From positions 1-64,000 of the forward strand of contig CAJMOB010000009.1 in assembly GCA_905214925.1 (NCBI GenBank): a stretch of DNA of 64,000 nucleotides, written 5' to 3'. This document shows positions 43,420-52,397 of the stretch, piece by piece. Source of the stretch: Scybalomonas sp905214925 (GTDB taxonomy: Bacteria; Bacillota; Clostridia; Lachnospirales; Lachnospiraceae). Position numbers and translations under genes: made by a program. Positions within the stretch are counted from its first letter, which is position 1; each line of letters begins with the position of its first letter. The notes under the pieces are model-generated. The model had not been told where the DNA came from and ran no database searches. It saw only the letters and a list, made by a program, of their open reading frames with translations.

Positions 43420-44817
43420 ATGGCAGAAAGAAATATGAGTCTAAAAAAAGTTGCGATGCCAGAACAGGCACCAGACGTTAGAAATAAAAACTTTGAAGAA
43501 GTAGCACTAGGCTATACAAAAGAAATGGCAATGGAAGAAGCAAGACGTTGCTTAAATTGTAAACATTCCCCATGTGTCAATGGTTGCCCAGTTAATGTGC
43601 CAATCCCTGAATTTATTCAAAAAGTAGTAGATGGTGAATTTGATGGAGCGTATCAGACAATTACAAGAGAAAATGCCCTTCCTGCTATTTGTGGTCGCGT
43701 ATGTCCACAGGAAAATCAATGTGAAGGAAAGTGTGTTCGCGGAATCAAAGGAGAGCCAGTTGGTATTGGTCGTTTAGAACGTTTTGTTGCAGATTACCAT
43801 ATGGCAAAAAATGAAGAAGTAGAGCCGATTAAAGAAAAAAATGGAAAAAAAGTAGCCGTTGTTGGATGCGGTCCTGCGGGAATTACTTGTGCAGGAGAAT
43901 TAGTGAAAAAAGGCTATGATGTTACAATTTTTGAAGCATTACATAAAGCTGGTGGAGTATTAAGCTATGGTATTCCAGAATTCCGTCTTCCAAAAGCATT
44001 AGTTGCAAAAGAAATCGAAACCGTTGAAAAACTGGGTGTTAAAATTGAAAAAAATGTTATTGTTGGGCGTTCTATTACTATCGATGAATTAATGGAAGAT
44101 GGATATGGTGCTGTCTTTGTTGGTTCTGGTGCGGGACTTCCTAGATTCTTAAATATTCCAGGGGAAAACTTATTAGGGGTTTATTCTGCCAATGAGTTTT
44201 TAACTCGTGTTAACTTGATGAAAGGATATAAATTCCCAGAGACACCAACTCCAGTAAAAGTTGGTAAGAAAGTAGCCGTTGTTGGAGCTGGTAATGTAGC
44301 TATGGATGCAGCTCGTACAGCAAAACGTCTTGGAGCAGAAGAAGTTTATATTGTATATCGTCGTAGCGAAGAAGAGGCTCCAGCAAGATTGGAAGAAATC
44401 CATCATGCAAAAGAAGAAGGTATTATCTTTAAGTTCTTAAATAATCCATGTGCAATTCTTGGAGACGAAAATGGATGGGTAAAAGGACTTGAAGTAGTGA
44501 AACAAGAGTTAGGAGAACCAGATGCGTCTGGAAGACGTTCTCCACATCCAGTGGAAGGTTCTAACTATGTTCTTGATGTAGAATCTGTTATTATTGCAAT
44601 TGGTCAAAGTCCAAACCCATTAATTCGTCAAACAACACCAGGGCTTGAAGTACAAAAATGGGGCGGAATTATTGTAGATGAAGATACAATGAAAACAAGT
44701 AAAGAAGGCGTTTATGCAGGTGGAGATACCGTAACAGGTGCGGCTACTGTTATCCTCGCTATGGGTGCAGGAAAAACAGCTGCAAAAGCGATTGATGAGT
44801 ATCTGAAAAATAAATAA
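43420..44817 (+). CDS. nfnB: NfnB-like / glutamate synthase small-subunit (GltA) flavoprotein
   Basis: 465 residues. The N-terminal iron-sulfur domain has EEARRCLNCKHSPCVNGCPV (about residue 40) and CGRVCPQENQCEGKCVRG (about 92). An FAD-binding Rossmann motif VAVVGCGPAGITCAGELVKK (about 145) is followed by the NADPH-binding VAVVGAGNVAMDAARTAKRL (about 285) and VYAGGDTVTGAATVILAMGAG. It is often named NADPH-dependent glutamate synthase small subunit. No large glutamate synthase subunit is nearby and nfnA precedes it, so the electron-bifurcating NfnB role is preferred. Confidence 0.9.
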   Translation: MAERNMSLKKVAMPEQAPDVRNKNFEEVALGYTKEMAMEEARRCLNCKHSPCVNGCPVNVPIPEFIQKVVDGEFDGAYQTITRENALPAICGRVCPQENQCEGKCVRGIKGEPVGIGRLERFVADYHMAKNEEVEPIKEKNGKKVAVVGCGPAGITCAGELVKKGYDVTIFEALHKAGGVLSYGIPEFRLPKALVAKEIETVEKLGVKIEKNVIVGRSITIDELMEDGYGAVFVGSGAGLPRFLNIPGENLLGVYSANEFLTRVNLMKGYKFPETPTPVKVGKKVAVVGAGNVAMDAARTAKRLGAEEVYIVYRRSEEEAPARLEEIHHAKEEGIIFKFLNNPCAILGDENGWVKGLEVVKQELGEPDASGRRSPHPVEGSNYVLDVESVIIAIGQSPNPLIRQTTPGLEVQKWGGIIVDEDTMKTSKEGVYAGGDTVTGAATVILAMGAGKTAAKAIDEYLKNK

Positions 44818-44850
44818 AAATCCATTGAAAAGTAAATGGTAGAAGAAAAA

Positions 44851-44896
44851 GGAAACTGGCTGTTCAAAGCGATTGAGCATACAGTTTTCTTTTTTT
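44851..44896 (+). terminator. Terminator of nfnAB
   Basis: GGAAACTG and CAGTTTTC pair (one wobble) around a long loop; TTTTTTT follows. Confidence 0.65.
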
Positions 44897-45201
44897 AAAT
44901 GATGGAAAATGGAATTTCTTATCCATTAAAAAGCATGTCATACAAATGAGATGTATCTATAGAGAAGAAAACCAAAAATTTCTAATTGAAGGGATAGAAA
45001 TAATATTCTATCATTTTAAAAGAGATAATTAAGAAAATAAAGAAACAAAAGAATGAATCAGGTAGAAAAATTGCAAGATGAGTTATAAGAGAAAAAAATT
45101 CGTAGAACGATTAATCAAAGGGCTTGATTTTTCTAATATTTAATCGCTATAATAAATAAAATGAAAAAATTATTTGTTTTTTTAAAAGTTGTATTTTTTG
45201 G
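44897..45201. other. AT-rich intergenic stretch with no recognised feature
   Basis: No frame with a ribosome binding site, no repeat of family A or B and no riboswitch motif were seen before the guaB promoter. Confidence 0.5.
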
Positions 45202-45230
45202 TTGACAGCACAAATAATGTCTGTTAAGAT
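45202..45230 (+). promoter_or_regulatory. Promoter of guaB
   Basis: TTGACA (45202-45207), 17 bases, TAAGAT (45225-45230). A leader of about 90 bases has no guanine-riboswitch core. Confidence 0.8.
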
Positions 45231-45329
45231 ACATAACAATATATTTTCGAGACAGAAACAAGCTCAACCAATAAAGTATATAGTTATTATTTATTTGTAA
45301 AGCGATAAAAGAAAGAGAGGAAAAATGGA

Positions 45330-46781
45330 ATGGGCAAAATTATCGGTGAAGGTATTACATTTGATGACGTATTGTTAGTACCTCAGTATTCAAACTTTAT
45401 TCCAAATGATGTAGAGTTAGAAACTCAATTAACAAAAAAAATTAAATTAAATATCCCACTTATGAGTGCTGGTATGGATACTGTTACAGAGCATAGAATG
45501 GCAATCGCTATGGCAAGACAGGGTGGTATTGGTATTATTCATAAGAATATGAGTATTCAACAACAAGCGGAAGAGGTAGATAAAGTAAAACGTTCTGAAT
45601 ACGGTGTTATTACAGATCCATTTTATTTATCTCCAGAACATACATTAGAAGATGCTGATAATTTAATGGCAAAGTTCCGTATTTCTGGTGTGCCAATTAC
45701 AGAAAATGGTAAATTGGTTGGTATTATTACAAACCGTGATTTAAAATTTGAAACAGATTTTACAAAGAAAATCAAAGAATCTATGACTTCTGAAGGATTA
45801 GTAACAGCAAAAGAAGGCGTTACTTTAGAAGAAGCAAAACAAATTCTGGCAAAATCAAGAAAAGAGAAACTTCCTATTATAGATGATGAAGGATATTTAA
45901 AAGGTTTAATTACAATTAAAGATATCGAAAAACAAATTAAATATCCAAATGCAGCAAAAGATGAAATGGGACGTTTACTTTGTGGAGCTGCTGTTGGAGC
46001 TACACCAGATATTTTAAATCGAGTAGATGAACTTGTAAAAGCCCATGTGGACGTAGTTGTTGTAGACTCTGCACATGGACATTCTGAAAACGTATTAAAA
46101 ACGGTTCGTTTAATCAAAGAAAAATATCCAGAACTTCAAGTAATTGCTGGTAACGTAGCAACAGGAGCTGGAGCAAAAGCTTTAATTGAAGCTGGAGTTG
46201 ATGCAGTAAAAGTTGGTATTGGACCAGGATCTATTTGTACAACACGTGTTGTATCTGGTATTGGTGTACCTCAGATTACAGCTGTTATGGACGCTGCTGC
46301 TGCCGCTGCTGAATACGGAATTCCAGTTATCGCAGATGGTGGTATTAAATATTCAGGAGATATTACAAAGGCTATCGCAGCAGGAGCTCATGTTTGTATG
46401 ATGGGTAGTTTATTTGCTGGTTGTGATGAAAGCCCTGGAGATTATGAATTATATCAAGGTAGAAAATATAAAGTATACCGTGGTATGGGATCTATTTCCG
46501 CTATGGAAAATGGCTCAAAAGACCGTTATTTCCAAGCAAATGCAAAGAAATTAGTTCCAGAAGGTGTAGAAGGCCGTGTTGCTTATAAAGGAACGGTTGA
46601 GGATACTATTTTCCAATTACTCGGTGGTTTAAGAGCCGGTATGGGATACTGTGGAACAAAAACAATTGAAGAGTTAATTGAAAGAGGTCAATTTGTGAAA
46701 ATTACGGCTGCTTCCCTGAAAGAAAGCCATCCACATGATATTCATATCACAAAAGAGGCTCCAAACTACAGTGTTGAATAA
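45330..46781 (+). CDS. guaB: IMP dehydrogenase
   Basis: 483 residues. TIM-barrel start GEGITFDDVLLVPQYSNFIP; two CBS domains are inserted at about 95-205 (ISGVPITENGKLVGIITNRD, KLPIIDDEGYLKGLITIKD). The catalytic loop VGIGPGSICTTRVVSGIG holds the nucleophilic Cys, followed by VIADGGIKYSGDITKAIAAG and YRGMGSISAM. It oxidises IMP to XMP, the first step toward GMP. The next gene overlaps its 3' end, which suggests one transcript. Confidence 0.97.
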   Translation: MGKIIGEGITFDDVLLVPQYSNFIPNDVELETQLTKKIKLNIPLMSAGMDTVTEHRMAIAMARQGGIGIIHKNMSIQQQAEEVDKVKRSEYGVITDPFYLSPEHTLEDADNLMAKFRISGVPITENGKLVGIITNRDLKFETDFTKKIKESMTSEGLVTAKEGVTLEEAKQILAKSRKEKLPIIDDEGYLKGLITIKDIEKQIKYPNAAKDEMGRLLCGAAVGATPDILNRVDELVKAHVDVVVVDSAHGHSENVLKTVRLIKEKYPELQVIAGNVATGAGAKALIEAGVDAVKVGIGPGSICTTRVVSGIGVPQITAVMDAAAAAAEYGIPVIADGGIKYSGDITKAIAAGAHVCMMGSLFAGCDESPGDYELYQGRKYKVYRGMGSISAMENGSKDRYFQANAKKLVPEGVEGRVAYKGTVEDTIFQLLGGLRAGMGYCGTKTIEELIERGQFVKITAASLKESHPHDIHITKEAPNYSVE

Positions 46782-47409
46782 AAAGAGTCATAATCTTTCT
46801 ACTAAGAAAAAGAAGTTTCGACGGATGATAATGCTAGGCGGGGGAATTACCTGCCTAGCATTTTTTATCGTATTTTATTTAAACAATATTTATGAGAAGA
46901 AAGTTCAAGATCAGGGGAATGAACTGGATCTAATCGTCGATTTGCTTACAATCAATGACTATTCAAGGCCAGGAACCATTCGGGAAAGGACAAATGGAAT
47001 TGTGATTCATTATGTGGCCAATCCAGGAAGTACAGCAGAACAAAATAGAAATTATTTTGAAAGTTTAAAGGATACGAAAGAACGAAAAGCGAGCAGTCAT
47101 TTTATTGTTGGATTAGAGGGAGAGATTGTACAATGTATTCCTTCAAATGAAGTTGCTTACGCCTCCAATCAAAGAAATGATGATACGATTTCCATTGAAG
47201 TTTGCCATCCAGATGAGAGTGGAAAATTTAATGAAAAGACATATCAATCGGTTGTAAAGTTAGCTGCCTATATGGCAAATAAATATCATATAAAGACAAA
47301 AAATATTATTCGGCATTATGATATAACAGGAAAATTATGTCCAAAATATTATGTAGAACATGAGGACGCATGGGAAGAACTAAAAGACAAAATAAGAGAG
47401 GCAAGATAA
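46771..47409 (+). CDS. Membrane-anchored N-acetylmuramoyl-L-alanine amidase (Amidase_2)
   Basis: About 212 residues if it starts at GTG 46771, which lies 12 bases after AAAAGAGG and overlaps guaB by 11 bases. TTG 46774, ATG 46825 and ATG 46735 are alternatives, so the start is uncertain. A Lys/Arg-rich N terminus precedes one membrane helix (MIMLGGGITCLAFFIVFYL). The amidase domain has IVIHYVANPGSTAEQNRNYF with a zinc His, SSHFIVGLEGEIVQCIP, and IIRHYDITGKLCPKYY with His and the terminal ligand. It probably cuts peptidoglycan outside the membrane. The pairing with guaB has no obvious logic. Confidence 0.85.
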   Translation: MLNKKSHNLSTKKKKFRRMIMLGGGITCLAFFIVFYLNNIYEKKVQDQGNELDLIVDLLTINDYSRPGTIRERTNGIVIHYVANPGSTAEQNRNYFESLKDTKERKASSHFIVGLEGEIVQCIPSNEVAYASNQRNDDTISIEVCHPDESGKFNEKTYQSVVKLAAYMANKYHIKTKNIIRHYDITGKLCPKYYVEHEDAWEELKDKIREAR

Positions 47410-47423
47410 ATCGGATCATACAT

Positions 47424-47482
47424 AAAAATCTCTTAAGTTTGATGAAAGATAAGATCGGAAGTCAAATTTAAGAGATTTTTTT
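47424..47482 (+). terminator. Terminator of guaB-amidase
   Basis: AAAAATCTCTTAA and TTAAGAGATTTTT pair perfectly; further complementarity (TTTGA/TCAAA) extends the stem. Confidence 0.85.
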
Positions 47483-47699
47483 ATATATAGAAATGTGCTT
47501 CTTATCGTTATAAAAAATCCGTTTGTTTTTATGAACAAATACCAATTTATAACAAAAAATAGTGAAAGAAATGTATTTCTTATGAGCTTCCAAAAAAAGG
47601 AGTGTTGTACTGAGGTTGGCTTTTTGTCGAATTTTTAGTAAAATAAAAATTAACGACGAAAAATAAACGAAAAAAGAGTGAAAGTATGAGAGGAATCTT

Positions 47700-48413
47700 A
47701 TGAGAACAAAAGTGATTTTGACAGTAGACGATGAAATACATATTTTAGAATTAATCGAATACAATTTGAAAAAAAACGGATTTTCTGTGTTGAAAGCAGA
47801 GAGTGGAGAAGAAGCATTAGAGATTTTAAAAAGGGAAAAAGTAGATCTTGTATTGTTAGATGTGATGCTTGGTGGAATGGATGGGCTAGAGGTTTTAAAA
47901 AAAATCCGAAAAAATTCCCAATTAAAAAGGTTGCCAGTAATTTTATTGACGGCAAAAGATGGAGAATTTAATCGGGTATTAGGCTTTGATTTAGGGGCGG
48001 ATGATTATATTAGTAAGCCATTTGGAGTCCATGAGATGATTGCTAGGGTAAAAGCGGTATTAAGGAGAAGTGGTAATGGAACTGCCATAGAAGTAGAAGA
48101 AAAAGAAGAGTGTTTATTATGCTCTGGAAAACTTTGTATTGATAAGAAAAAGAGAGAAGTTTTATTGGAAGGAAAAAAGGTAGAATTGGCATTAAAAGAA
48201 TTTGAATTGCTTTCTCTATTAGTAAAACATCCAGGTATGGTCTATACAAGAGAAATTTTGTTGGAAAAAATATGGGGATTTGATTATTATGGGGAAACAC
48301 GAACGGTTGATGTCCATATTCGAAATTTAAGAAAAAAGTTAGAAATACAAGAAGAAGAATACCCATGTATTAAAACAGTACGAGGAGTTGGGTATAAGTT
48401 TGAGGTAGTATAG
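47700..48413 (+). CDS. Response regulator, OmpR/PhoB family (PhoP/PhoB-like)
   Basis: 237 residues. The receiver domain has ILTVDDEIHILELIEYNLKK (acidic pair), phosphoacceptor Asp in DLVLLDVMLGGMDG (about 53) and the switch Lys in VILLTAKDGE. ADDYISKPFGVHEMIARVKA ends it near 120. The C-terminal winged helix has VELALKEFELLSLLVKHPG and the recognition-helix region TRTVDVHIRNLRKKL. The following kinase starts directly after its stop. The phosphate role usual for this gene pair is not proven by anything adjacent (no pst or phoU genes here). Confidence 0.9.
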   Translation: MRTKVILTVDDEIHILELIEYNLKKNGFSVLKAESGEEALEILKREKVDLVLLDVMLGGMDGLEVLKKIRKNSQLKRLPVILLTAKDGEFNRVLGFDLGADDYISKPFGVHEMIARVKAVLRRSGNGTAIEVEEKEECLLCSGKLCIDKKKREVLLEGKKVELALKEFELLSLLVKHPGMVYTREILLEKIWGFDYYGETRTVDVHIRNLRKKLEIQEEEYPCIKTVRGVGYKFEVV

Positions 48414-49832
48414 ATGAAGAAGAAACTAATATTATCTTATATCGTTATCGTTTTTTGTTTATTAGGTGCTTGTGTAGCCGTTTGGAATCAAGGTTATTCC
48501 TATATTCAAAAGCAAAATGAGGAAATATTTTTAACGAAAGCTTTTTTGCTTGCAGATGAGATAGAAGAACAGCAGTTTGAATCAGAAGAGAAATTAATTG
48601 ACTATGCTTTAGATAAGGCGAAAAAATTTGGATTTCGGATTACGATTCTTGATTTACAAGGAACAGTACTTGCCGATTCTAGTAGAGATGCCAAATCGAT
48701 GGATAATCATAGCAATCGAACAGAAGTAAAAGAGGCCATAGAAAAAGGAAGTGGCTCTGCTATGCATGACTCTATTGTGATGAACGAGAAATATCATTAT
48801 GGAGCAGTGCGATTTAAAAGCGGACAAATAGAAGGCGTTCTTCGATTATCCACCTCCTTATCTACATATCAAAAGATTTGGAAACAAGTGGTACAAAGAA
48901 TCGTTCTTTTAATGCTTTTTGGGTTTGTTGGAGTGCTTTGTTCAGTCTTATTGTTTTCAAGAAAGATTATAAAGCCAGTGGAACAAGTGACCGCTATGGC
49001 AGAGAAAATTTCAAAAGGAGATTACGAGGCCAGAATTACAGTGAAGGAACAAGATGAGATAGGACGACTTGCGCAGGCGTTTAATCGAATGTCACAAAGT
49101 TTGCAAGAGACGATGGAATATTTAAATAGTCGAAATCTAGAGTTAGAAAACTTTGAAGAAATGAGAAAACAATTCGTATCCAATGTAACCCATGAATTAA
49201 AGACGCCATTGACTTCAATTCGAGGATTTGTGGATACTTTGAAAAATGGAGCGTTAGAAGATAAAGAATATGCAGAACATTTCCTTGATATTATTGACAT
49301 TGAAGCTGAGAGGCTTGGAACATTAATTCAAGATATTTTAGTGTTATCAGAAATGGAATCGGGGAAACGACCATTTGAAGAAAAAGTTCCATGCGATTTA
49401 AAATTGATTTGGAATGAAGTGTATGAGTTACTGCGAGTTCACTGTAAAAATGGTGTGGAGTTAAAGAGTCAATTTGAAGAGGAAACAATAGAATTTTATG
49501 GAAATCCCTATCATTTAAAAGAAATTTTATTGAATCTAGTAAACAATGCATTAAATTATACCGAAAAAGGATTTGTAAAAGTTGTGTTTCAAAAGAAAGA
49601 AGATATGCTATTAATTGATGTACAAGATACAGGAATTGGAATTGAAAAGGAACATTTGCCAAGATTATTTGAACGATTTTATCGTGTTGATAAAGGGCGT
49701 TCGAGAAAGCAAGGGGGAACAGGGCTTGGACTATCTATTGTAAAGCATATTGTAGAATTATATGATGGAACCATTGAAGTGACAAGTGTTCCTGAAAAAG
49801 GAAGTTGCTTTCTTGTAAAATTGCCACTTTAA
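48414..49832 (+). CDS. Sensor histidine kinase (PhoR-like)
   Basis: 472 residues. The first membrane helix is LILSYIVIVFCLLGACVAVW (about 4-23), followed by an extracellular sensing region of ~140 residues with DLQGTVLADSSRDAKSMDNH, a second helix (VLLMLFGFVGVLCSVLLFS, about 163-181) and a HAMP domain. The HisKA phosphoacceptor is in SNVTHELKTPLTSIRGF (about 260). HATPase motifs are NLVNNALNYTEKG (N box), DVQDTGIGIEKEHL (G1) and QGGTGLGLSIVKHI (G2). No cytoplasmic PAS domain is evident. It is encoded immediately after the response regulator. The signal is unknown. Confidence 0.92.
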   Translation: MKKKLILSYIVIVFCLLGACVAVWNQGYSYIQKQNEEIFLTKAFLLADEIEEQQFESEEKLIDYALDKAKKFGFRITILDLQGTVLADSSRDAKSMDNHSNRTEVKEAIEKGSGSAMHDSIVMNEKYHYGAVRFKSGQIEGVLRLSTSLSTYQKIWKQVVQRIVLLMLFGFVGVLCSVLLFSRKIIKPVEQVTAMAEKISKGDYEARITVKEQDEIGRLAQAFNRMSQSLQETMEYLNSRNLELENFEEMRKQFVSNVTHELKTPLTSIRGFVDTLKNGALEDKEYAEHFLDIIDIEAERLGTLIQDILVLSEMESGKRPFEEKVPCDLKLIWNEVYELLRVHCKNGVELKSQFEEETIEFYGNPYHLKEILLNLVNNALNYTEKGFVKVVFQKKEDMLLIDVQDTGIGIEKEHLPRLFERFYRVDKGRSRKQGGTGLGLSIVKHIVELYDGTIEVTSVPEKGSCFLVKLPL

Positions 49833-49918
49833 AGGAAAAAACATTTTAACTTCATAGAAAATTTTATGAAAAAAAGAGTAAAACTTAGGGAATAGAAAGG
49901 AAAGAAAAGGAAGATAGA

Positions 49919-50407
49919 ATGAATGAACAAAAGAATAATTCATGGTTAGTTTTATTGACATTATTAGTGCTAGGAGGGGCGATTGTTTTTTGCATTGATG
50001 GCTATAAGCGTTTCCAATTTGGACCAGATTTAGATGTGGTTTCGATTGAGATGGGGCACTTTGGAGAGGATGTTCAAAACAGTATTTATTTAAAGCAAAC
50101 AGAAAAGACCGAAGAGGAAATGGTGCAATATTTATCACAACATGTTTTTATAAAAAGTAAGGATAAAAACTGGAAAGTGCAAAAGAAAGAGGAAAACCCC
50201 CCCTATCTTTCTGTTATTGTTCAAGAAGGCGATGAACAAGAAAATCAATATCGGATTCGAATGGTAAAAGGAGAGAATCGAGTTGGAATTACTAGCTTAG
50301 ATGAAAAAAATTCAAAAGAAGTAATGTATGAATTAATGAAAAAAGATTGGGATCAGTTTCGAAGTGTTTTTTTGTCATATTTCGAAGATGCAAAAATACA
50401 AAAGTAA
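49919..50407 (+). CDS. Small membrane-anchored protein of unknown function downstream of the two-component pair
   Basis: 162 residues. One N-terminal membrane helix (WLVLLTLLVLGGAIVFCIDG, about 9-28) is followed by an extracellular, charged alpha/beta region with no recognised domain. GGAAGA lies just before ATG. It is 86 bases after the kinase stop with no terminator between, so it is probably in the same operon and could modulate the sensor. A run of seven C (50197-50203, in the codons for Asn-Pro-Pro) is unusual in this AT-rich DNA and could be slippage-prone. Confidence 0.65.
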   Translation: MNEQKNNSWLVLLTLLVLGGAIVFCIDGYKRFQFGPDLDVVSIEMGHFGEDVQNSIYLKQTEKTEEEMVQYLSQHVFIKSKDKNWKVQKKEENPPYLSVIVQEGDEQENQYRIRMVKGENRVGITSLDEKNSKEVMYELMKKDWDQFRSVFLSYFEDAKIQK

Positions 50408-50456
50408 AAAACAAATTGTTTAATTCATCGAAATTTTATTTTTTAAAAGAAAACAC

Positions 50457-50485
50457 TTGTCAAATGAAAAAAAATGTTGTATTCT
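50457..50485 (+). promoter_or_regulatory. Promoter of the ZTP riboswitch-purH unit
   Basis: TTGTCA (50457-50462), 17 bases, TATTCT (50480-50485); the start would be a few bases before the aptamer. Confidence 0.65.
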
Positions 50486-50496
50486 AACGTTAGTAA

Positions 50497-50566
50497 AGCT
50501 GTGTGACTGGCGGATCAGTGGAATTAACCACGGGGAGCACAGCCGATAAAAGCCGACCGCCTGGGC
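50497..50566 (+). ncRNA. ZTP riboswitch (pfl motif)
   Basis: The first stem GCTGTG (50498-50503) pairs with CACAGC (50538-50543). Conserved pfl elements are GACTGGCGG, GGAATTAACCACGGGGAGCAC and the distal GCCGACCGCCTGGGC that forms the pseudoknot half. The motif senses ZTP/ZMP, which accumulates when folate one-carbon supply limits purine synthesis. Its location before purH, the ZMP-consuming enzyme, fits. Bases 50595-50774 are the remaining leader with no further feature recognised. Confidence 0.93.
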
Positions 50567-50594
50567 ATGAGAAATACCTAGGCGATCGGCTTTT
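50548..50594 (+). terminator. Riboswitch-controlled terminator
   Basis: AAAAGCCGACCGCCTGGG pairs with CCTAGGCGATCGGCTTTT. The 5' arm contains the distal part of the ZTP aptamer, so ligand binding and termination are mutually exclusive: ZTP turns purH on. Confidence 0.9.
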
Positions 50595-50774
50595 GATCTG
50601 TTTGAATAATAAATATTAATATATATTTGTGCATCAAATTTCTCCTATAGTTCTCAAAAGTTCAAAGGACAAAAGCCTCGCAAGGGTTTCTATTTTTTCT
50701 TAATAATATTGATCAAAGATTTTCCAACAAGCATTTTAAATAAATAAAAAATATAAAATAACATGGAGGAAACT

Positions 50775-52328
50775 ATGAGAGCATTAATCAGTGTATCTGA
50801 CAAAACAGGAATTGTAGAATTAGCAAAAGAACTCATTTCTTTAGGGGTGGAAATTATTTCAACTGGTGGAACTTATAAAAAGTTGCAAGAAGAAGGAGTG
50901 ACGGCCATTGAAATTAGTGAATTAACTGGTTTTCCTGAATGTTTAGATGGGCGTGTAAAAACGCTTCATCCAATGGTTCATGCAGGACTGCTTGCTATGA
51001 GAAGTAACGAAGAACATATGAAGCAGATAGAACGTTTAGGTGTAAAACCAATCGATATGGTGATTGTGAATCTCTATCCATTTAAGCAGACAATTATGAA
51101 AGACGGTGTCACAAGAGAAGAGGCAGTGGAAAACATCGATATCGGTGGACCGACAATGCTTCGTGCTGCTGCAAAAAATTATCAAGATGTGGCAGTTGTT
51201 ATTGATCCAAGAGACTATGAAAAAGTGCTTTCAGAATTAAAAGAGAATGGACAAGTTTCCCTTGATACAAAATTTTATCTTATGCAAAAAGTATTTATGC
51301 ATACAGCCAACTATGATGCCATGATTGCTGATTATTTAAAAAAGGAACGTCATGATGAAGAACTACCAGAAACATTAACCATGACATTTGAAAAGGTACA
51401 AGATATGCGTTATGGTGAAAACCCACATCAAAAAGCAGCTTTTTATCGAGAAGTCGGAAAGCAAGTTGGTTCTTTAGTTGATGCGGTTCAATTAAATGGA
51501 AAAGAATTATCTTTTAATAATATTAATGATACCAATGGTGCATTGGAATTATTAAAAGAATTCGAAGAACCAACGGTAGTTGCTTGTAAGCATGGAAATC
51601 CTTGCGGTGTTGGTTCTGCTGATACGATTATAAAAGCATGGACAAAGGCATATGAGGCGGACAAAGTATCCATTTTTGGCGGTATTGTAACAGTGAATCG
51701 GGAAGTGACAAAAGAACTTGCAACAGAAATGCAAAAGATTTTCTTAGAAGTCATTGTGGCACCTTCTTATACGAAAGAAGCTCTTGAAATTTTACAGTCT
51801 AAGAAAAATGTAAGAGTTCTTCAGTTAGACAATATATCTGTTCCACAAAAAGAAACGGCGTATGACTTAAAAAAAGTAAATGGTGGTTTAATTGTACAAA
51901 CCATTGATAGTAAATTAGTGGACCAAGAAGAAATGAAGGTTGTGACAAAAGTGCAACCAACAGCGGAACAAATGGAAGACTTAATGTTTGCGTGGAAGAT
52001 GGTGAAGTTTGTAAAATCCAATGGAATTGCAGTTGCTAAGAACAAACAATCTATCGGAATTGGTCCTGGGCAAGTAAATCGTATTTGGGCGGCAAAACAA
52101 TGTTTTGAGCATGCAAAAGAATTGATTGGCGATGATGCCACACAAGGTGCTGTATTAGCTTCTGATGCATTCTTTCCATTTGATGATTGTGTAGAAGCTG
52201 CTCATGAAGCAGGAATTCAAGCGATTATTCAACCAGGAGGCTCTGTAAGAGATCAAGATTCTATTGATAAATGCAATAAATATGGAATTGCTATGATTTT
52301 TACTGGAATGAGACACTTTAGACATTAA
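50775..52328 (+). CDS. purH: Bifunctional AICAR transformylase / IMP cyclohydrolase
   Basis: 517 residues from ATG 50775 with GGAGGAAACT immediately upstream; ATG 50763 would swallow that site. The N-terminal MGS-like cyclohydrolase domain has ALISVSDKTGIVELAKELIS, IISTGGTYKKL and GRVKTLHPMVHAGLL. The C-terminal transformylase has RYGENPHQKAAFYRE (about 207), LSFNNINDTNGALELL, CKHGNPCGVG (about 274) and SDAFFPFDDCVEAA. It performs the last two steps to IMP, using 10-formyl-THF. Controlled by the upstream ZTP riboswitch. Confidence 0.97.
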   Translation: MRALISVSDKTGIVELAKELISLGVEIISTGGTYKKLQEEGVTAIEISELTGFPECLDGRVKTLHPMVHAGLLAMRSNEEHMKQIERLGVKPIDMVIVNLYPFKQTIMKDGVTREEAVENIDIGGPTMLRAAAKNYQDVAVVIDPRDYEKVLSELKENGQVSLDTKFYLMQKVFMHTANYDAMIADYLKKERHDEELPETLTMTFEKVQDMRYGENPHQKAAFYREVGKQVGSLVDAVQLNGKELSFNNINDTNGALELLKEFEEPTVVACKHGNPCGVGSADTIIKAWTKAYEADKVSIFGGIVTVNREVTKELATEMQKIFLEVIVAPSYTKEALEILQSKKNVRVLQLDNISVPQKETAYDLKKVNGGLIVQTIDSKLVDQEEMKVVTKVQPTAEQMEDLMFAWKMVKFVKSNGIAVAKNKQSIGIGPGQVNRIWAAKQCFEHAKELIGDDATQGAVLASDAFFPFDDCVEAAHEAGIQAIIQPGGSVRDQDSIDKCNKYGIAMIFTGMRHFRH

Positions 52329-52340
52329 TCATCCTTTATA

Positions 52341-52397
52341 AAACTAGACTGTAATAGGAATTCAAAAGGAAAATATCCTATTGTAGTCTAGTTTTTT
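52341..52397 (+). terminator. Terminator of purH
   Basis: A 19-position stem opening AAACTAGACTG and closing CAGTCTAGTTT-like on the other arm (two wobble pairs), then TTT. Confidence 0.85.
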
